Part shown: positions 8,232-17,693 of the stretch, in pieces
Layout: the number at the start of each line of letters is the position of its first letter
How positions within the stretch are numbered: the stretch's first letter is position 1
DNA from: Labrys okinawensis
GTDB taxonomy: Bacteria > Pseudomonadota > Alphaproteobacteria > Rhizobiales > Labraceae
DNA length: 64,000 bases
Reading direction: 5' to 3'
Assembly (NCBI RefSeq): GCF_002982075.1
Contig: NZ_PUEJ01000003.1
Span: forward strand, 186,001-250,000
Made by a program: the position numbers and the translations under genes
Notes under the pieces: model-generated
The model's input: the letters and a program-made list of their open reading frames with translations, nothing else
What the model was told of the DNA's origin: nothing
Databases searched by the model: none

Positions 8232-8253
8232 CTTCATCCTCGCTTAATTGCTG

Positions 8254-8652
8254 TTACTCCTTCACGCCCATATCGGCATCAGTAAGGTAGACCGTCTCGA
8301 TCTGCCCTGATGGATCCACGCAATACCAGCTATAGGGATTCAGTTCCTCGTCGGTGATGATAGAGCGGCAGTTGGCTGTCTTCGAAAAATAGATTGCGAA
8401 GCGCCGCTCTTCTTCGAGCGAGTCCGGGCCGGGCTGCCAGACGTCGAGCAGGAGAGGATAGGTCTTGCTCAAGGGCGCGATGACGACACGGACATCGAGC
8501 GGCCTGTCGCCACCGGCGCCCCAGCTTTCATACATCTCCTCCTTGGAGGCGAAATAGGCGATCGCCCGCTCCGACCCGAAATAATGCCGGATGGCACTTT
8601 TGATCGTCTCGATGTCGAGATGGCGGTCGATGAAGAGCTGGAAGAAGCCCAT
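8254..8652 (-). CDS. Hypothetical protein downstream of gcvPB
   Basis: 132 residues starting MGFFQLFIDRHLD. Begins 58 bp after the gcvPB stop, on the same strand, and may be cotranscribed. No signal peptide or membrane helix. Mixed alpha/beta composition with acidic segments (EEMYESWGAGGDRPLD, SLEEERRFAIYF) and a C-terminal VYLTDADMGVKE. I do not recognise the family and see no link to glycine metabolism. The start at 8652 is preferred to a longer frame that reads back into the gcvPB coding region. Confidence 0.6.
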   Translation of the reverse strand: MGFFQLFIDRHLDIETIKSAIRHYFGSERAIAYFASKEEMYESWGAGGDRPLDVRVVIAPLSKTYPLLLDVWQPGPDSLEEERRFAIYFSKTANCRSIITDEELNPYSWYCVDPSGQIETVYLTDADMGVKE

Positions 8653-8710
8653 GCCTGGCCCGGTGCTGTGAAAATCCCGCAGGGCCCGCGCCGGCGGGAA
8701 TGATCGTTTC

Positions 8711-10276
8711 CTATTCCGCCGCGTCCTTGATCGGCTCCGGCTGCGTCCAGCGCAGCACGGGTTGGCGGGCGGCACGGGTCTCGTCCAGGCGCCGGCGCGG
8801 GGCATGGTAGGGCGCGCCGGAGAAGCGCTCGGTCTCGCCGCGCCTGGCGGCCAAGGCGAGGTCGCGCAGCGTGGCGATGAAGAGGTCGAGCGAGGCCTTG
8901 GATTCGCTCTCCGTCGGTTCGATCAGCATGGCGCCGTGCACCACGAGGGGGAAATACACCGTCATCGGATGATAGCCCTCGTCGATCATCGCCTTGGCGA
9001 AATCGAGCGTGCTCACGCCGGTATCCCTAAGCCAGGTGTCGTCGAACAGGGCCTCGTGCATGCAGGGCTGGTCGCCGAAGGGGGCCGACATCAAGTCGGC
9101 CAGGCTGGCGCGGATATAGTTGGCGGAGAGCACCGCGTCTTCGGAGGCCTGCCGCATGCCGTCGGCGCCATGCGAGAGCATGTAGGTCAGCGCCCGCGTG
9201 AACATGCCCATCTGGCCGTGGAAGGCGGTGAGGCGGCCGAAAGGCGTCTCGCCGTTCATCACCTCTTCGGCCCGTTCGACCAGCACGCGGGCATTGACGA
9301 CATAGGGGAAGGGCGCGAAGGGGGCGAGCTTGTCGGAGAGCACCACCGGCCCCGCGCCCGGCCCGCCGCCGCCATGGGGCGTCGAGAAGGTCTTGTGCAG
9401 GTTGATGTGCATGGCATCGATGCCGAGGTCGCCGGGGCGGACCTTGCCGACGATGGCGTTGAAATTGGCGCCGTCACAGTAGAAATAGGCGCCCGCCTCG
9501 TGCACCACATCGGCGATGGCGCTGACGTCACGCTCGAACAAGCCGCAGGTGTTGGGGTTGGTCAGCATGATCGCGGCGACATGCGGACCCAGGGCCTGCT
9601 TGATCTCGGCGGGATCGACGGTGCCATCCTCGCGCACGGGGATCGATTCGACCGTGAAGCCGATCAGGGCGGCGGTGGCCGGATTGGTACCATGGGCCGA
9701 GTCCGGCACCAGCACGACCTTGCGCGTCTCGCCTTCACCCCTGGCTGCGATGGCGGCCTTGATCGCCATCATGCCGCAAAGCTCGCCATGCGCGCCGGCC
9801 TTCGGGCTCATCGCCACCGCCGGCATGCCGGTAAGGGTCTTGAGGTAATGGGCGAGATGATCGATCACTGCCAGCGCGCCGGGCACGGTCGAAATCGGCT
9901 GCAGCGGATGGATGTCGGCAAAGCCCGGCAGCCGCGCCACCTTCTCGTTGAGGCGTGGATTGTGCTTCATGGTGCAGGAGCCGAGCGGGAAGAGCCCGGT
10001 GTCGATGCCGAAATTCTTCTGGCTCAGGCGCACGAAATGACGCATCGCTTCCGGCTCGGCAAAGCCGGGCAGGCCGATCGGATCCTTGCGCTCGAAGGCC
10101 CCGAGCCTCGGCTCGAAATCCTCCACCTCCTCGACGTCGACGCCGGTCACATCCGTGCGGCCGATCTCGAACAGCAAAGCTTCCTCGATGACGAGGGCGC
10201 GATTGCCCGTGAAGGTGGGGTGGACAGCCTCGGCGCCTTCGCCGGGGGAGGAGGGACGTCCCTGACGGTTCAACAT
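8711..10276 (-). CDS. gcvPB: Glycine dehydrogenase (aminomethyl-transferring), subunit 2
   Basis: 521 residues; the P2 half of the split glycine decarboxylase, PLP-dependent. The PLP-lysine region is visible as INLHKTFSTPHGGGGPG, with KAGAHGE and PNTCGLFE upstream. It forms the P-protein with subunit 1, decarboxylates glycine and passes the aminomethyl group to lipoyl-GcvH. The ATG shares one base with the gcvPA stop at 10276. Last core gene of the riboswitch-controlled operon. Confidence 0.96.
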   Translation of the reverse strand: MLNRQGRPSSPGEGAEAVHPTFTGNRALVIEEALLFEIGRTDVTGVDVEEVEDFEPRLGAFERKDPIGLPGFAEPEAMRHFVRLSQKNFGIDTGLFPLGSCTMKHNPRLNEKVARLPGFADIHPLQPISTVPGALAVIDHLAHYLKTLTGMPAVAMSPKAGAHGELCGMMAIKAAIAARGEGETRKVVLVPDSAHGTNPATAALIGFTVESIPVREDGTVDPAEIKQALGPHVAAIMLTNPNTCGLFERDVSAIADVVHEAGAYFYCDGANFNAIVGKVRPGDLGIDAMHINLHKTFSTPHGGGGPGAGPVVLSDKLAPFAPFPYVVNARVLVERAEEVMNGETPFGRLTAFHGQMGMFTRALTYMLSHGADGMRQASEDAVLSANYIRASLADLMSAPFGDQPCMHEALFDDTWLRDTGVSTLDFAKAMIDEGYHPMTVYFPLVVHGAMLIEPTESESKASLDLFIATLRDLALAARRGETERFSGAPYHAPRRRLDETRAARQPVLRWTQPEPIKDAAE

Positions 10277-11616
10277 CAGACCAGCTCCTTCAGGGCGCTG
10301 ACGAGGGCGGTGCGGTCCTCGTCGGTGTTCACTTCGGTAGAAGCGATGATCAGGAGATCCTTCAGCTCGGCGTTGGGCGACAGGCGCGAATAGGGCACGC
10401 CCCCCAGAATGCCTCGCGCTGCCAGCTTCTCCAGCAGAGAGGCGGCACTGCCAGGTACCCGGATGGTGAATTCGTTGAAGAAGTTCTTCTGGATGAGCTC
10501 GATGCCCTTCACCTTGGCCAGCATCTCGGCCAGCTTCACCGCATTGGCGTGGTTGACGAGGGCGAGCTTGCGCAGGCCCTTCTCGCCCAGCAGCGCCATG
10601 TGGATGGTGAAGGCGAGCACGCACAGGCCGGAATTGGTGCAGATGTTCGAGGTCGCCTTGTCGCGGCGGATATGCTGCTCGCGGGTGGAGAGCGTCAGCA
10701 CGAAACCGCGCCGGCCCTCGGCATCCACGGTCTGCCCACAGAGGCGGCCGGGCATCTGGCGCACATATTTCTGCCGCGTGGCGAACAGGCCGACATAGGG
10801 CCCGCCATAGTTGAGGGCATTGCCGATGGACTGGCCCTCGCCGACCACGATGTCGGCGCCCATTTCGCCTGGCGATTTAATGAGGCCGAGCGAAACGGCC
10901 TCGGTGAACACGGCGACCAGCAAGGCGCCGGCCTTGTGGCAGGCCTGCGCGATCGGAGTGAGATCGCGCAGATTGCCGAAGACATCAGGGTTCTGCACCA
11001 CCACGCAGGAGGTCTCGCCGTCGATCTTAGCAATCAGGTCCTCGCTGCCGTCCACATCGGCGGGCATGGCCACCTCGGTATGGCCGGCCATCTTCGAGAT
11101 GGTGTGCACCACGTCGGTATAATGCGGATGCAGGCCGCCGGAGAGGATCGCCTTGGAGCGGCGGGTGACTCGATGGGCCATCAGCACGGCTTCGGCCGTG
11201 CCGGTCGAGCCGTCATACATCGAGGCATTGGCGACTTCCATGCCGGTCAGCAGCGCGACCTGGGTCTGGAACTCGTAGAGATATTGCAGCGTGCCCTGCG
11301 CGATCTCGGGCTGATAGGGCGTATAGGAGGTGAGGAACTCCGAGCGCTGGATCAGATGGTCGACGGTCGCCGGCACATGATGCTTGTAGGCGCCGGCGCC
11401 GACGAAGAAGGGCACCGAGGACGCGGTGACATTGCGCGAGGCGAAGGCTGTCATGATCTTCTCGACCGCCATTTCGCTCTTGGCGTTCGGCAGGACCGGC
11501 GGCGCCTTCAGGAGCTTGTCGGCGGGGACGCTGGCGAAGAGATCGTCGATGCCGTTGACGCCGATCTTCGCCAGCATGGCGTTGCGATCCTCGGCGGTCA
11601 GGGGTAGATAGCGCAT
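10276..11616 (-). CDS. gcvPA: Glycine dehydrogenase (aminomethyl-transferring), subunit 1
   Basis: 446 residues, full length for the P1 subunit. Begins [19 protein letters not shown], with family segments [31 protein letters not shown] and [10 protein letters not shown]. Pairs with GcvPB; the overlapping stop and start support coupled translation in equal amounts. Begins 3 bp after gcvH. Split P-proteins occur in many bacteria, while others have a single fused GcvP. Confidence 0.96.
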   Translation of the reverse strand: MRYLPLTAEDRNAMLAKIGVNGIDDLFASVPADKLLKAPPVLPNAKSEMAVEKIMTAFASRNVTASSVPFFVGAGAYKHHVPATVDHLIQRSEFLTSYTPYQPEIAQGTLQYLYEFQTQVALLTGMEVANASMYDGSTGTAEAVLMAHRVTRRSKAILSGGLHPHYTDVVHTISKMAGHTEVAMPADVDGSEDLIAKIDGETSCVVVQNPDVFGNLRDLTPIAQACHKAGALLVAVFTEAVSLGLIKSPGEMGADIVVGEGQSIGNALNYGGPYVGLFATRQKYVRQMPGRLCGQTVDAEGRRGFVLTLSTREQHIRRDKATSNICTNSGLCVLAFTIHMALLGEKGLRKLALVNHANAVKLAEMLAKVKGIELIQKNFFNEFTIRVPGSAASLLEKLAARGILGGVPYSRLSPNAELKDLLIIASTEVNTDEDRTALVSALKELV

Positions 11617-11619
11617 GGA

Positions 11620-11991
11620 TCAGGCTCCGATATGGGCCTTGTAGGCTGCATCGTCCATGAGGGCGTCGAGTTCGGCCGGGTTGGAGAGCTTGATCTTGAT
11701 GAACCAGCCCTTGCCGAGCGGATCCTCGTTCACGGTGGACGGTGCATCGGGCAGGGCCTCGTTCACTTCCAGCACCTCGCCGGAAACCGGCGCATAGACC
11801 TCGCTGGCGGCCTTCACCGATTCCACCACCGCGGCTTCGTCGCCCTGCTTGAGCACCTTGCCGGCAGCCGGGAGTTCGACGAACACCACGTCGCCGAGCT
11901 GCGACTGGGCGTAGTCGGTGATGCCGATCGTGGCGACATCGCCCTCGACGGATACATATTCATGGTCGCTGGTGAATTTGATCGTGGCCAT
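11620..11991 (-). CDS. gcvH: Glycine cleavage system H protein (lipoyl carrier)
   Basis: 123 residues starting [12 protein letters not shown]. Carries the lipoylation motif [14 protein letters not shown] with Lys60 as the lipoyl site and the GLP/H fold ending [13 protein letters not shown]. It shuttles the aminomethyl group from P-protein to T-protein. The longer upstream frame crosses the palindromic repeat between gcvT and gcvH and is not coding. Same operon as gcvT and gcvPA. Confidence 0.96.
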   Translation of the reverse strand: MATIKFTSDHEYVSVEGDVATIGITDYAQSQLGDVVFVELPAAGKVLKQGDEAAVVESVKAASEVYAPVSGEVLEVNEALPDAPSTVNEDPLGKGWFIKIKLSNPAELDALMDDAAYKAHIGA

Positions 11992-12013
11992 GGTTTTCCT
12001 CTGGTGGTTTACA

Positions 12014-12166
12014 CACCCTCCTCTGCAGGGGGAGGGTCGACGCGCCAGCGTCGGGGTGGGGTGATGAACTATCGATCGGTGAAAACGGGGTAAGGAATGG
12101 TGCGGAAGGCAAGTACCGTCACCCCACCCCGCACTTCGTCCGACCCTCCCCCTCCAGGGGAGGGTG
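12014..12166. repeat. Intergenic palindromic repeat, family 2, copy A
   Basis: A 153-bp nested palindrome between gcvT and gcvH. Outer arms are ACCCTCC/GGGAGGGT-type hairpins; inner parts include CGGGGTGGGGTGA and its complement TCACCCCACCCCG. The same arrangement recurs at 30422-30568. It divides the gcvT and gcvH messages and could affect their relative amounts. Confidence 0.8.
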
Positions 12167-12181
12167 AAATTTGGCTCTCCT

Positions 12182-13333
12182 CTACGACCTATGGAAGCGG
12201 TGTGGCGCGAATGGCAGTGGCGCGACCTGTATCGGCACGTCTTTGCCGCGCAATTCGACGGTGAGGCTGGTGCCTTCAGCCGACAGGGCAGGGGGCACAT
12301 AGCCAATGGCGATGGGACCGCCCACGCTGGGGCCGAAGCCGCCGGAGGTGACGATGCCGACGGTTTCGCCAGCTGCATTCTTCAGCGCCGCGCCCTCGCG
12401 CACGGGCGCGCGACCCTCCGGTTTGAGGCCGACGCGAACCCGCGCGGGCCCCGAAGCGATTTCGCGCTGAATGCGGGAGGCACCGGGAAAGCCGCCCTGT
12501 TCGCGGCGGCGTTTCTGGATCGACCACAGCAGGCCGGCCTCGACCGGTGAGATGGTCGGGTTGAGCTCATGGCCATAGAGACACAAACCGGCTTCCAGGC
12601 GCAGCGAATCGCGGGCGCCGAGGCCGATCGGCTTGACCCGCTCGTCGGCCAGCAGCGTGCGCCAGAGGGTGACGGCCTTGTCGTTGTGAACCGAGATCTC
12701 ATAGCCGTCCTCGCCGGTATAGCCCGAGCGGGAGAGACCGACCGCGATGCCGTCGAAGGTCGAGCGGCGGGAGGCCATGAAGGGCATGGCGGCTGCGTCG
12801 GGGCTATGATCGGCCAGCACGGCAGCTGCGAGCGGACCCTGCAATGCGAGCAGGGCGTAGTCGGCAGCAATGACCAACTGGGCGCTGTCGCCGATCTTGT
12901 CGCGCAACAGGGCAAAGTCGGCCTCCTTGCAGCCGGCATTGACCACCAGGCCGAGCTTGCCGTCTTCGGCGGGGTCGGTCGAGCGCGTCACCATCAAGTC
13001 GTCGAGCGTGCCGCCTTCATCGTTCAGGAACTGGGTGTAGCGCTGGCGACCCGGGGCGAGATTGAGGATATCGGCCGGCACCAGGGTTTCCAGGGCCGCG
13101 GCAACGGCTTCATGGCTGTCGGCGATGAGATAGGCCTGCCCCATGTGCGATACGTCGAACAGGCCGGCCGCATTGCGCGTATGATTGTGCTCGGCGATGA
13201 TCCCGGTGGGATACTGGACCGGCATGTCATAGCCGGCAAACGGTACCATGCGCGCGCCGAGGGCGACATGCTCGGCATGAAGGGGGGTCTTCAGGAGCGT
13301 TTGCTGATCTGGGCTCGCAGCTGGCTCGGCCAT
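12182..13333 (-). CDS. gcvT: Aminomethyltransferase (glycine cleavage T protein)
   Basis: 383 residues from [11 protein letters not shown]. Typical T-protein segments: [49 protein letters not shown] and [20 protein letters not shown]. Transfers the methylene group from lipoyl-GcvH to tetrahydrofolate and releases ammonia. First gene after the tandem glycine riboswitch, so directly under glycine control. Start at 13333 chosen because the longer frame runs into the riboswitch. Confidence 0.96.
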   Translation of the reverse strand: MAEPAASPDQQTLLKTPLHAEHVALGARMVPFAGYDMPVQYPTGIIAEHNHTRNAAGLFDVSHMGQAYLIADSHEAVAAALETLVPADILNLAPGRQRYTQFLNDEGGTLDDLMVTRSTDPAEDGKLGLVVNAGCKEADFALLRDKIGDSAQLVIAADYALLALQGPLAAAVLADHSPDAAAMPFMASRRSTFDGIAVGLSRSGYTGEDGYEISVHNDKAVTLWRTLLADERVKPIGLGARDSLRLEAGLCLYGHELNPTISPVEAGLLWSIQKRRREQGGFPGASRIQREIASGPARVRVGLKPEGRAPVREGAALKNAAGETVGIVTSGGFGPSVGGPIAIGYVPPALSAEGTSLTVELRGKDVPIQVAPLPFAPHRFHRS

Positions 13334-13379
13334 GGGCACTCCGGCAAAAGGTTGCACGCCGGACGGATGTCCGGTTGTG

Positions 13380-13610
13380 CCCCCTCTGTCGCGGTTACCT
13401 GAGAGATTTCGCGACCCCGCACCCAAATTTCAGGTGACAAGAACCGGGGGTAGCTTGCGCCCTTCGGTGAGCCCGAATGCTCGCGCATTCGTGCCGCTTT
13501 CCAGAGTTTCGTTCCCCCGCGGTCCGGTTGCCTGAGAGTTTCCGGGGCGGTTGCTCCTTCGGCGCCGGTCCGTGATTCCTCAAGGGAATCAGACCGAACT
13601 CTTCCGCGGG
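13380..13610 (-). promoter_or_regulatory. Tandem glycine riboswitch upstream of gcvT
   Basis: Read on the minus strand, two aptamers follow one another. Aptamer 1 (about 13606-13495) has CGCCGAAGGAGCAACCGCC, AAACTCTCAGGCAA and ends near GAAACTCTGGAAAG. Aptamer 2 (about 13494-13383) has CACCGAAGGGCGCAAGC, AAATCTCTCAGGTAA and ends at GACAGAGGGG. These are the conserved glycine-aptamer cores with the usual short linker, 50 bp before the gcvT ATG. Glycine binding should switch on the cleavage operon. Confidence 0.93.
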
Positions 13611-13628
13611 GATCGGCCGAATGCCGGG

Positions 13629-13657
13629 AAGCTATCCCTCGCCTCTACTGTCGTCAA
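13629..13657 (-). promoter_or_regulatory. Promoter of the gcvTHP operon
   Basis: On the minus strand TTGACG (13657-13652), a 17-bp spacer and TAGCTT (13634-13629) form a sigma-70-type promoter just upstream of the riboswitch. Confidence 0.6.
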
Positions 13658-13708
13658 CCCAACAGAATGGGGCGCGAACAGAAAAGGTCAGAGGAATTTA
13701 AGACCCGC

Positions 13709-14311
13709 TCAGCCCCGGCGCTTTTTCTTGGTGACAGTGCCGCCCTTGCCATCGAAACCCACCACGATGTCATAGGAACTGAGCGGCTGTTCGAGGCCGA
13801 TGGTGATCGGTGCCGAGGTATCGACCACCCGGAAACTGCCGGGGCCGCCGCCGGGCGTCGCCGACGCGGTGGCGCGGATCACCCTGGTATAGACGGGCTT
13901 CTCGTCGCGGTCGCGGATGGTGATGCGCACCGGTGCCGAATAGCCGCCGCCACCGCCGCCCGCCACGGACACATGTCCCTCGACGCCGATCTTGATGGTG
14001 ACGGTGTTACCGCTGGCAAGATCGCATTCGCGGGCAAAATTGGTGATCGAGAACTGCGCGCTGGGAGGGCCATAGGCTGCGGCGCCGGTGGGAATGTTGA
14101 TCTGCGGGCACTCGGTATCGGGATCGAAATCCACCCGCAGCGGCCCTTGGGAAGCGGTCTGCGTCTGTTGCGGCGCGGCCGTTTCCGTTGGCGTGCCATA
14201 GACGCCGGTGATGACGCTGCTGGAGCAGCCGCCCAGGAGGAGCGCCGGGGTGACCACACCTGCCAACAGGGCGCTACGAGCCGCCCAGACGCCATACTGA
14301 CTGCCAACCAT
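13709..14311 (-). CDS. Hypothetical lipoprotein
   Basis: 200 residues starting MVGSQYGVWAARS. Signal peptide with lipobox LLLGGC at residues 24-29, so probably lipidated and envelope-anchored. The mature part contains a Gly-rich loop (SVAGGGGGGYSAP), predicted beta strands (VRITIRDRDEKPVYTRVIRA) and a basic end (TVTKKKRRG). The ATG at 14311 is chosen because GGAG lies 7 bp upstream; a GTG two codons earlier is possible. Transcribed toward the gcv riboswitch and promoter. Family not recognised. Confidence 0.75.
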   Translation of the reverse strand: MVGSQYGVWAARSALLAGVVTPALLLGGCSSSVITGVYGTPTETAAPQQTQTASQGPLRVDFDPDTECPQINIPTGAAAYGPPSAQFSITNFARECDLASGNTVTIKIGVEGHVSVAGGGGGGYSAPVRITIRDRDEKPVYTRVIRATASATPGGGPGSFRVVDTSAPITIGLEQPLSSYDIVVGFDGKGGTVTKKKRRG

Positions 14312-14400
14312 CGTCACGCTCCGCTGAATGTACGGCGTCCTTATAGCATGCCGTTCGGCTTCGGCCAGTCCGTCGGGGACCCGCTATGCACAGGCTCCCC

Positions 14401-15183
14401 TCACCAGTCGGTGCGCTGCAGGAAGCGTCGCAGGATGTGGTGGGAGTAGAAACTGGCGACCGTGGCGAGGAAGGCCGGGAAATCGACATGGGCATTGTCG
14501 TCCGCGCTGTCGGAGATGGTGCGCAGTACGCCGCAGGGAATGCCGTAGTCGTGGCAGATCTGGGCCACCGCTCCGCTTTCCATCTCGATCGCAAGGGCGT
14601 CCGGGATGTCGTCGCGCAGGGCCGCGACCGCAGCGTGACCGTTGACGAACTGGTCGCCGCTGATGATCAGCCCACGATGGAGGCGGGGAGCGGCGAGGGC
14701 GAACCGTTCGCGAATCTCGGCGGAAAGCTGCAGCAGATCCTCGGCCAGGAAGGCTTCGATCGCCTGCGACAGGCTGTTGCCGATGGCCGCATCGGCGGCA
14801 AAGCGGGACATGCCCGTGAGGGGCACCTCATAGCGCGGGAAGATCGGGCGCGCGTCGAGATCGTGCTGGAGCATCGCATCGGCCACCACGATATCGCCGA
14901 CCTTTACCGTTGCCGCCGCACCGCCGGCCACGCCGACATTGAGGATGGCGCCGACCTTGTAGGCATGGATGAGGCCGGCGGCGGCGGTGGCGGCGGCGAC
15001 CTTGCCGACCCGAGACAGCGTCAGCACGCAGGAGCGCCCGAAGAGGTGGCCGCTATGATAGTCCCGGCCGCCGATGCGCTGCGTGTGCGTGGCACCGTCC
15101 TGCTTCATCAGGGCGAAAAGCGCTTCGGCCTCCTGGGCGAGCGGGACGAGAATGCCGAGGGGAGAGATAGAGGAGACTGTCAT
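14401..15183 (-). CDS. 5'-methylthioadenosine/S-adenosylhomocysteine nucleosidase family protein
   Basis: 260 residues from MTVSSISPLGILVPLAQEAEAL. Nucleoside phosphorylase fold with AILNVGVAGG, VKVGDIVVADAMLQHDLD and the purine/ribose-binding region LAIEMESGAVAQICHDYGIP, then RTISDSAD carrying the catalytic-type Asp. These match MtnN-type nucleosidases, which cleave MTA and SAH. MTA is the by-product of aminopropyl transfer, so it could recycle product from the locus at the start of the window, though it is not adjacent. Start 15183 chosen by homology; the longer frame lacks family resemblance. Confidence 0.85.
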   Translation of the reverse strand: MTVSSISPLGILVPLAQEAEALFALMKQDGATHTQRIGGRDYHSGHLFGRSCVLTLSRVGKVAAATAAAGLIHAYKVGAILNVGVAGGAAATVKVGDIVVADAMLQHDLDARPIFPRYEVPLTGMSRFAADAAIGNSLSQAIEAFLAEDLLQLSAEIRERFALAAPRLHRGLIISGDQFVNGHAAVAALRDDIPDALAIEMESGAVAQICHDYGIPCGVLRTISDSADDNAHVDFPAFLATVASFYSHHILRRFLQRTDW

Positions 15184-15289
15184 GCAAGCTTCCGAGGCAG
15201 GCGGGTTCAGCGAAGGCGGGAATGGATACCATAGCCATTCGTTCATCGCCTTGATGTCAAGCCATTCCCATGTGGCGGCGCGCCCCGCC

Positions 15290-15317
15290 AAAAGAAAGGC
15301 CGGGACTGAGCCCGGCC
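15290..15317 (-). terminator. Rho-independent terminator of ctrA
   Basis: On the minus strand GGCCGGG, a 6-base loop, CCCGGCC, then TTTCTTTT. It lies 32 bp past the ctrA stop in the ctrA direction. Confidence 0.7.
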
Positions 15318-15348
15318 ATCTCGTCGCGTTCTTGGGGGAGGTGCGGCC

Positions 15349-16050
15349 TCAGACCGCGATACGCTCCTCGATCTCGTTGGGCTCGCGCAGCACATAGCCG
15401 CGACCCCAGACCGTCTCGATGTAATTGGTGCCGTTGGTGGCGTTGGCGAGCTTCTTGCGCAGCTTGCAGATGAAAACGTCGATGATCTTCAGTTCCGGCT
15501 CGTCCATGCCGCCATAGAGATGGTTGAGGAACATTTCCTTGGTGAGCGTGGTGCCCTTGCGCAGCGAGAGCAGCTCGAGCATCTGATATTCCTTGCCGGT
15601 CAGATGCACGCGCGAGCCATGGACCTCGACCGTCTTGGTGTCGAGATTGACCACGAGGTCGCCGGTGGCGATCACCGATTGGGCGTGGCCTTTTGAACGG
15701 CGGACGATGGCGTGGATGCGCGCGACCAATTCGTCCTTGTGGAAAGGCTTGGTCAGGTAGTCGTCGGCGCCGAAGCCGAGCCCCTTCACCTTGTCCTCGA
15801 TGCCGGCGAGGCCGGACAGGATCAGGATCGGCGTCTTGACCTTGGCTACCCTGAGGGAGCGCAGGACTTCATACCCCGACATGTCGGGGAGGTTCAGGTC
15901 GAGCAGGATGATGTCGTAATCATACAGCTTGCCGAGATCGACACCTTCCTCGCCCAGATCCGTCGTATAGACGTTGAAACTCTCTGACTTGAGCATCAGC
16001 TCAATGCTTTGCGCCGTGGCGCTATCGTCTTCGACAAGAAGTACGCGCAT
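15349..16050 (-). CDS. ctrA: Cell-cycle response regulator CtrA
   Basis: 233 residues. Receiver domain (1-115) starts [20 protein letters not shown], with phospho-acceptor Asp51 in IILLDLNLP and conserved Lys in LTKPF; OmpR-type winged helix (about 125-225) contains [17 protein letters not shown] and [12 protein letters not shown]. This is the near-invariant CtrA sequence of Alphaproteobacteria, a master regulator of cell cycle, division and motility genes. ChpT, which phosphorylates it, is encoded about 2 kb away. Ends in IAV; in Caulobacter the C-terminal residues matter for ClpXP degradation. Confidence 0.97.
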   Translation of the reverse strand: MRVLLVEDDSATAQSIELMLKSESFNVYTTDLGEEGVDLGKLYDYDIILLDLNLPDMSGYEVLRSLRVAKVKTPILILSGLAGIEDKVKGLGFGADDYLTKPFHKDELVARIHAIVRRSKGHAQSVIATGDLVVNLDTKTVEVHGSRVHLTGKEYQMLELLSLRKGTTLTKEMFLNHLYGGMDEPELKIIDVFICKLRKKLANATNGTNYIETVWGRGYVLREPNEIEERIAV

Positions 16051-16903
16051 CTCAATCCCCCACTGCGGCCTCGGAGGGTCGACCGCCGTCGCGAATGCGC
16101 AGACGGCACGGTGAAGTCACCTCGTCGATGATCAACCGCGACGCTACGCAGGCATGGTTAACAAATTGTGATTCTCTCATGCAAGCGAAACTTGAAAACA
16201 AGGTCCAAAACTCCCTGTAACACATTGCCTGAAAGACAGATTCGGTGAGCGACAAGCGTCAACATTCACATGAAGAAACTTGCCTAAGCGATTCAACCGA
16301 CTCACCCATTCGCCGCAGAATTTGGACAAACGTGGCGGTGAGTTCGTTGACCGTTGTTAGGGATCATTAACGAGGCAGGTAAATTAATGGTTACCGTCGG
16401 GGGAGCTTCTTAGTGATTTAGGGCGAATCAACAGCTTCTTCGAGCGGCCGTGCTCGATGGTGGACGTGAGGGCTTGCCTCGCCGGTGTCGAAAGAGGCAG
16501 GCCGGTTCACAGCGATGCTGCCTCGTCGAATCCGCTTGCTTCTTCAAGCTGTTAGAAACATGTGAACGCAGTATTAATCCGGCTCTTTCCATCCGGCGTG
16601 AAGCATAGCTTCAGCTGGAGTCGGTACTCTTACTGCAGCCTGATGCTCCCGGGAGAAATCTTAAGAAAAGCGGCAGGAGCATGCAGAAATGATGCGCCGA
16701 CTTGATAAATCTTGGCAGGCGCTTTTCTTGATCGTCGACTGTCCCGCCTTGGTTCGCGGCTTTTTTGCGGCGAGTAAGGAAGAATTCACGTCCATGCCGG
16801 ATGGTGTGGGTCTTCGCCGGGCCGATGGCCTGGCGATCCGATTGTGCGGCCTGTCCTCCACGGTAGGGGCGGCGGGCCGATGCGGCTGATGGAGTAGTGA
16901 GTA
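16051..16903. promoter_or_regulatory. Long ctrA-fliJ intergenic region rich in GANTC sites
   Basis: 853 bp between divergent ctrA and fliJ with no convincing gene. It carries seven GANTC sites, the CcrM methylation target (16170, 16239, 16290, 16299, 16425, 16528, 16618), all within about 450 bp. TTAAC half-sites occur (for example 16158 and 16367) but no full TTAA-N7-TTAA CtrA box was found. Several short runs of TTAA and poly-A give it lower GC than its surroundings. Expected to hold cell-cycle-controlled promoters for ctrA. Confidence 0.65.
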
Positions 16904-17263
16904 ATGAAGTCGCGCGACACCCTTATTCGTCTCAAGCGCTTCCAGGCAGACGAGAGACGCCGCCAGGTCATCCAGATCGAAACAATGGTGGCAGAGTTCG
17001 AGCGCATGGCAGGCGAGCTCGATCGTGAAATCAAGGCCGAGGAAGCCAAGGCCGGCATCACCGATCCGAGCCATTTTGCCTATCCGACCTACGCGCGTGC
17101 GGCCACGGCGCGCCGTGACAACCTGCGTGGCTCGGCCGACGATCTGAAGATCAAGCTGGAAGACGCCAGGAGCGCGCTCGCCGATGCCCTGGACGATCTG
17201 AAGATGGTCGAGACGCTCGACGATCGCGAAAAGGCCAGCGAGCGCAGCATCGCTGCCCAGTGA
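16904..17263 (+). CDS. fliJ: Flagellar export protein FliJ-like
   Basis: 119 residues, almost entirely helical and charged: MKSRDTLIRLKRFQADERRRQVIQIE and a long coiled-coil to the end. Matches the FliJ form found next to ctrA in Hyphomicrobiales, where it acts as export chaperone and stalk of the flagellar ATPase complex. GGAG 9 bp upstream of the ATG. Unusually, no fliI lies in front of it here; the gene stands alone after the ctrA regulatory region. Confidence 0.8.
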   Translation: MKSRDTLIRLKRFQADERRRQVIQIETMVAEFERMAGELDREIKAEEAKAGITDPSHFAYPTYARAATARRDNLRGSADDLKIKLEDARSALADALDDLKMVETLDDREKASERSIAAQ

Positions 17264-17332
17264 GACTGATTCCGGGCAGGCAAATCCTGTTCCACTCAGG
17301 CTTGGGCAGCCGATACGGTAAGGGGCCGCCGC

Positions 17333-17641
17333 TCACTGCTTGGGCGTCGGCGGCTTGGTGCTGGTGCAGCGCAGATCCTTGCGCAGGCAGGCGATGCCCG
17401 GGGTCGAACACATCGGCTTGCCGTTCACTACGGCGCAGATGATGCATTCGTCGGTGATTTCTGTGCAATCGGGATGGCCGGCGGTGAAGGAAAGCACGCG
17501 CTGGTCGGGGGCAATCGGCTTTGAAGGGGCCGGAGGCTCCGACGCCCTGGCCTGATTATCCTGCGCCCGCACCGGCCGCCCTTCCAGGCCGACAGTCAGC
17601 AGGGAAGCAGCCAGACACAGGCGGAACAGCACGCTGCGCAT
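17333..17641 (-). CDS. Small secreted cysteine-rich protein
   Basis: 102 residues. Signal peptide about 1-26 (LFRLCLAASLLTVGLEGRPVRAQ). The mature part has a Pro/Ala linker and then six cysteines in its last 45 residues (pattern C-x6-C-x2-C-x8-C-x6-C-x6-C), suggesting a disulfide-knotted periplasmic or secreted domain. AGGGAG lies a few bases before the ATG. Family not recognised; the six-Cys pattern suggests redox sensitivity or extracellular stability. Confidence 0.65.
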   Translation of the reverse strand: MRSVLFRLCLAASLLTVGLEGRPVRAQDNQARASEPPAPSKPIAPDQRVLSFTAGHPDCTEITDECIICAVVNGKPMCSTPGIACLRKDLRCTSTKPPTPKQ

Positions 17642-17693
17642 TCAGGCTCCCTCCCTGCGATCGGCCTTGAACAAAGACTTAAAGCAAAATCCC

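Noticed and set aside
12182..13426. Upstream start for gcvT at 13426
   Set aside because: The added residues fall in the riboswitch; the T-protein family begins at the ATG at 13333.
16140..16400. CtrA binding boxes upstream of ctrA
   Set aside because: Only TTAA or TTAAC half-sites found; no TTAA-N7-TTAA pair with correct spacing.
16052..16889. Short frames in the ctrA-fliJ intergenic region (for example 16689-16889)
   Set aside because: No family resemblance, no good ribosome sites, and unusual composition; the region reads better as regulatory DNA.
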